Positions 30,753-32,350 of a stretch of DNA of 32,350 nucleotides are shown here, in pieces. The position numbers and the translations under genes were made by a program. The DNA comes from Acetobacteraceae bacterium. Lineage in GTDB: Bacteria; Pseudomonadota; Alphaproteobacteria; Zavarziniales; Zavarziniaceae. The first letter of the stretch is position 1, and every line of letters begins with the position of its first letter. The notes under the pieces were generated by a model, which was given only the letters and a program-made list of their open reading frames with translations, was not told the DNA's origin and did not search any database. The stretch covers positions 1-32,350 of the forward strand of contig CANCOY010000037.1 of NCBI GenBank assembly GCA_947379865.1, in the 5' to 3' direction.

Positions 30753-32350
30753 GCAAAGAAACCATGCAGATACCACGCCGGGTCCGCCACGCCATCGCCA
30801 TAGAGGCCGGCGCGGTAGAGCCAGAAGCGGTGCCCCTCGCTGTCCTCGACGCGGTAATAGTCGCGGGTGCGGCCCTCGTGCCGCCACCATTCGGGGGCCA
30901 GACGCTCTGGCCCCTCGGCGCGCACCACGCGATGGGGCACCCGCCGCCAGCGGAACAAGGCGGGCGGGCCATCGGGCAGGGTTGCCATCACCTCCACCGG
31001 TTCCGGCCGGGGCAGCAGGCGCAGGGGTCGGGGCAGGTCCCCTGACCACGGCCTGTTCCGGCCATCCAGCGTCGCCTGCACGCGCGGGTCGAGGGCTGCA
31101 ACAAAGGCCGTGGCATGTTCGGGCCGGTGGCTCTCCACCGGAATCAGGCGGCCGACGCGGCCGGGGCCAAGGCGGGTGGCCAGGCGATCGACCAGATCGG
31201 CAAGCCCCGCGTCCTCGGCATCGGCCCCGTCAAGCCGCGCCTGGGTGGCGACAAAGGGCGCCGTCTCGGCCGCCGCCAGGACCATGAGGTCAAGGCCAAG
31301 ACCCACATCAAGCCCATCTGGCGTATCAGCCAGGCGTCCTGCCAGCAGGCGGGAAAGATGGGCGGGATCATGGCTTGGCCGCGCCACGCCAAGGCTGGAG
31401 CGCAGCGTCACCCCATCGCTGCGATAGAGCGCCAGGTCAAGCCGCAATGCCCCCCTGCCCTCGCGCACCAGCAGCCGGCAGAGTTCGCCGCTCAATTCAC
31501 CCAGCGCCGCCTCCACCCCGGCGGTGGTGCCCAGGGGCTCGGCAAAAGGCAGGCGCACCAGCCATTCCACCGGTGGGCGCAGAGGCGTGATGGGCTCTGG
31601 CGCCAGGCCCAGCGCCCGTTCGATCTGGCGGGTGGGGCCAGGGCCAAAGCGGCGGTCGAGAGACGGGCGGGGCAGGCGCAGCAGGTCTGCCACCGTGGCC
31701 ACGCCCAGACGGTCCAGCCCCCGGACCACCACGGGATCGAGCCTGAGGGAGGCCACCGGCAGCGCGGCCAGAACAGCCTGTTCGTCGCCAGACGGCACCA
31801 CGGCCCGCGCCAGCTTGCCATGACGGGCCAGCGCATGGGCCGCCCCCGGCGTGCCTGCCAGCGCCGCACGTGCCGCAAACCCTGCCCTGGCGAGGCGGGT
31901 CCGCAGATCATCCAAGAGGGCCTCTTCCCCCCCGAAGAGGTGGGAGGCGCCGGTCACGTCGAGCCAAAGGCCATCGCCCCCGTCGATCGCCACAAAGGGG
32001 GTCCAGCGAGTGGCCCAGTCGGCCAGCTGGCCAAGGGTGCGGGCCGCCCCTTCCGGATCGGCCGGCTGAATGTCGAGATGGGGCAGCAGCGCCCGGGCAT
32101 CGGTGGCAAGCATGCCGGGCGACAGGCCCTCAGCCGCCGCCCGCCTGTCCACCGCCACCAGCCTAAGCCCCCCCTGACCGCTGGCCACAAGGGCAAGCGG
32201 GCGCGGATCAGGCGTAGCGGGCGTGCTGGGGGTGGTGCTGGGGGTGGTGCTGGATGAAGGAGAGCGCGGCAGGGCTTGCTGCCGCCCCGTCATCTGTGAG
32301 CGGTGCCAGCAATCGGTCGGCCACCGGGGCAACCACAGCGAGACAATGCG
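30749..32350 (-). CDS. imuB: Y-family polymerase-like mutasome protein ImuB (5' end cut by window)
   Basis: The frame is open to the right edge (533 residues visible). It begins RIVSLWLPRWPTDCW, close to the usual ImuB N-terminus, so only a few codons are missing. ImuB is a catalytically inactive Y-family protein that links DnaE2 and ImuA to the beta clamp. Visible are the palm/fingers region (DGLWLDVTGASHLFGGEEAL), the helix-hairpin part (LRLPRPSLDRRFGP) and the C-terminal HEGRTRDYYRVEDSEGHRFW to WYLHGFF. It is coupled to dnaE2 by an ATGA overlap; imuA and the LexA box would lie to the right of the window. Confidence 0.95.
   Translation of the reverse strand, partial: RIVSLWLPRWPTDCWHRSQMTGRQQALPRSPSSSTTPSTTPSTPATPDPRPLALVASGQGGLRLVAVDRRAAAEGLSPGMLATDARALLPHLDIQPADPEGAARTLGQLADWATRWTPFVAIDGGDGLWLDVTGASHLFGGEEALLDDLRTRLARAGFAARAALAGTPGAAHALARHGKLARAVVPSGDEQAVLAALPVASLRLDPVVVRGLDRLGVATVADLLRLPRPSLDRRFGPGPTRQIERALGLAPEPITPLRPPVEWLVRLPFAEPLGTTAGVEAALGELSGELCRLLVREGRGALRLDLALYRSDGVTLRSSLGVARPSHDPAHLSRLLAGRLADTPDGLDVGLGLDLMVLAAAETAPFVATQARLDGADAEDAGLADLVDRLATRLGPGRVGRLIPVESHRPEHATAFVAALDPRVQATLDGRNRPWSGDLPRPLRLLPRPEPVEVMATLPDGPPALFRWRRVPHRVVRAEGPERLAPEWWRHEGRTRDYYRVEDSEGHRFWLYRAGLYGDGVADPAWYLHGFFA

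Noticed and set aside
27924..30803. A 959-codon plus-strand open frame
   Set aside because: It is antisense to dnaE2, whose PHP and catalytic motifs are intact; its sequence is His/Gln/Gly-rich, typical of shadow frames in GC-rich DNA.

Overview
The window reads as a chromosomal piece of a high-GC alphaproteobacterium, most likely of the Rhodospirillales or a nearby order. The evidence is the gene set: FliX, FlbT, FlaF, a FliL-FliM-DUF6468-MotE-TPR operon, short flagellins, CckA, a DksA with one zinc-site cysteine, and an ImuB-DnaE2 cassette. Genus cannot be fixed from the sequence. About three quarters of the window is a flagellar cluster.

Layout. 1-4705 (minus): flgB-flgC-fliE-fliQ-fliR-flhB-cckA, rod and export genes running into the CckA kinase, which is cut by the window edge. 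4896-6009 (plus): fliO-fliP, divergent from flgB. 6061-7230 (plus): a PLP trans-sulfuration enzyme. 7263-12840 (minus): fliL-fliM-DUF6468-MotE-like-TPR protein. 13153-16696 (plus): flgF-flgG-flgA-flgH. 16775-17727 (minus): dksA and fliX. 17980-20036 (plus): flgI-flgJ-flgN. 20161-22706 (minus): flaG and two flagellin genes. 23108-23844 (minus): flbT-flaF. 24184-26252 (plus): MoxR ATPase and VWA protein. 26311-27477 (minus): bioF. 27552-32350 (minus): imuB (cut at its 5' end) and dnaE2.

Regulation. The intergenic regions suggest a two-tier, Caulobacter-like programme. CtrA-like boxes (TTAA-N7-TTAA, each with one mismatch) lie about 43-76 bp upstream of the operon heads flgB, fliO, fliL and fliX. 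Sigma-54 -24/-12 elements precede flgF, flgI, both flagellin genes and flbT. Upstream of four of these five (flgF, both flagellins, flbT) is a 19-bp palindrome, consensus CCCGGCAANNNTTGCCGGG, at 72-74 bp from the -24 element. This is the layout expected for an FlbD-type enhancer-binding protein, and FliX, the known FlbD partner, is encoded here. The two flagellin leaders also share a 19-nt element that begins at the predicted transcription start and can fold into a 5'-terminal hairpin. It is a plausible target for the flagellin mRNA regulator FlbT, encoded next door.

The genes thus supply parts (rod, rings, export gate, switch, filament), chaperones, and regulators at three levels: CckA-CtrA, FliX-sigma-54, and FlbT/FlaF. 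The right-hand quarter is not flagellar and holds an AAA/VWA pair, a biotin gene and the mutasome genes. No mobile element, CRISPR array, tRNA or rRNA was recognised.
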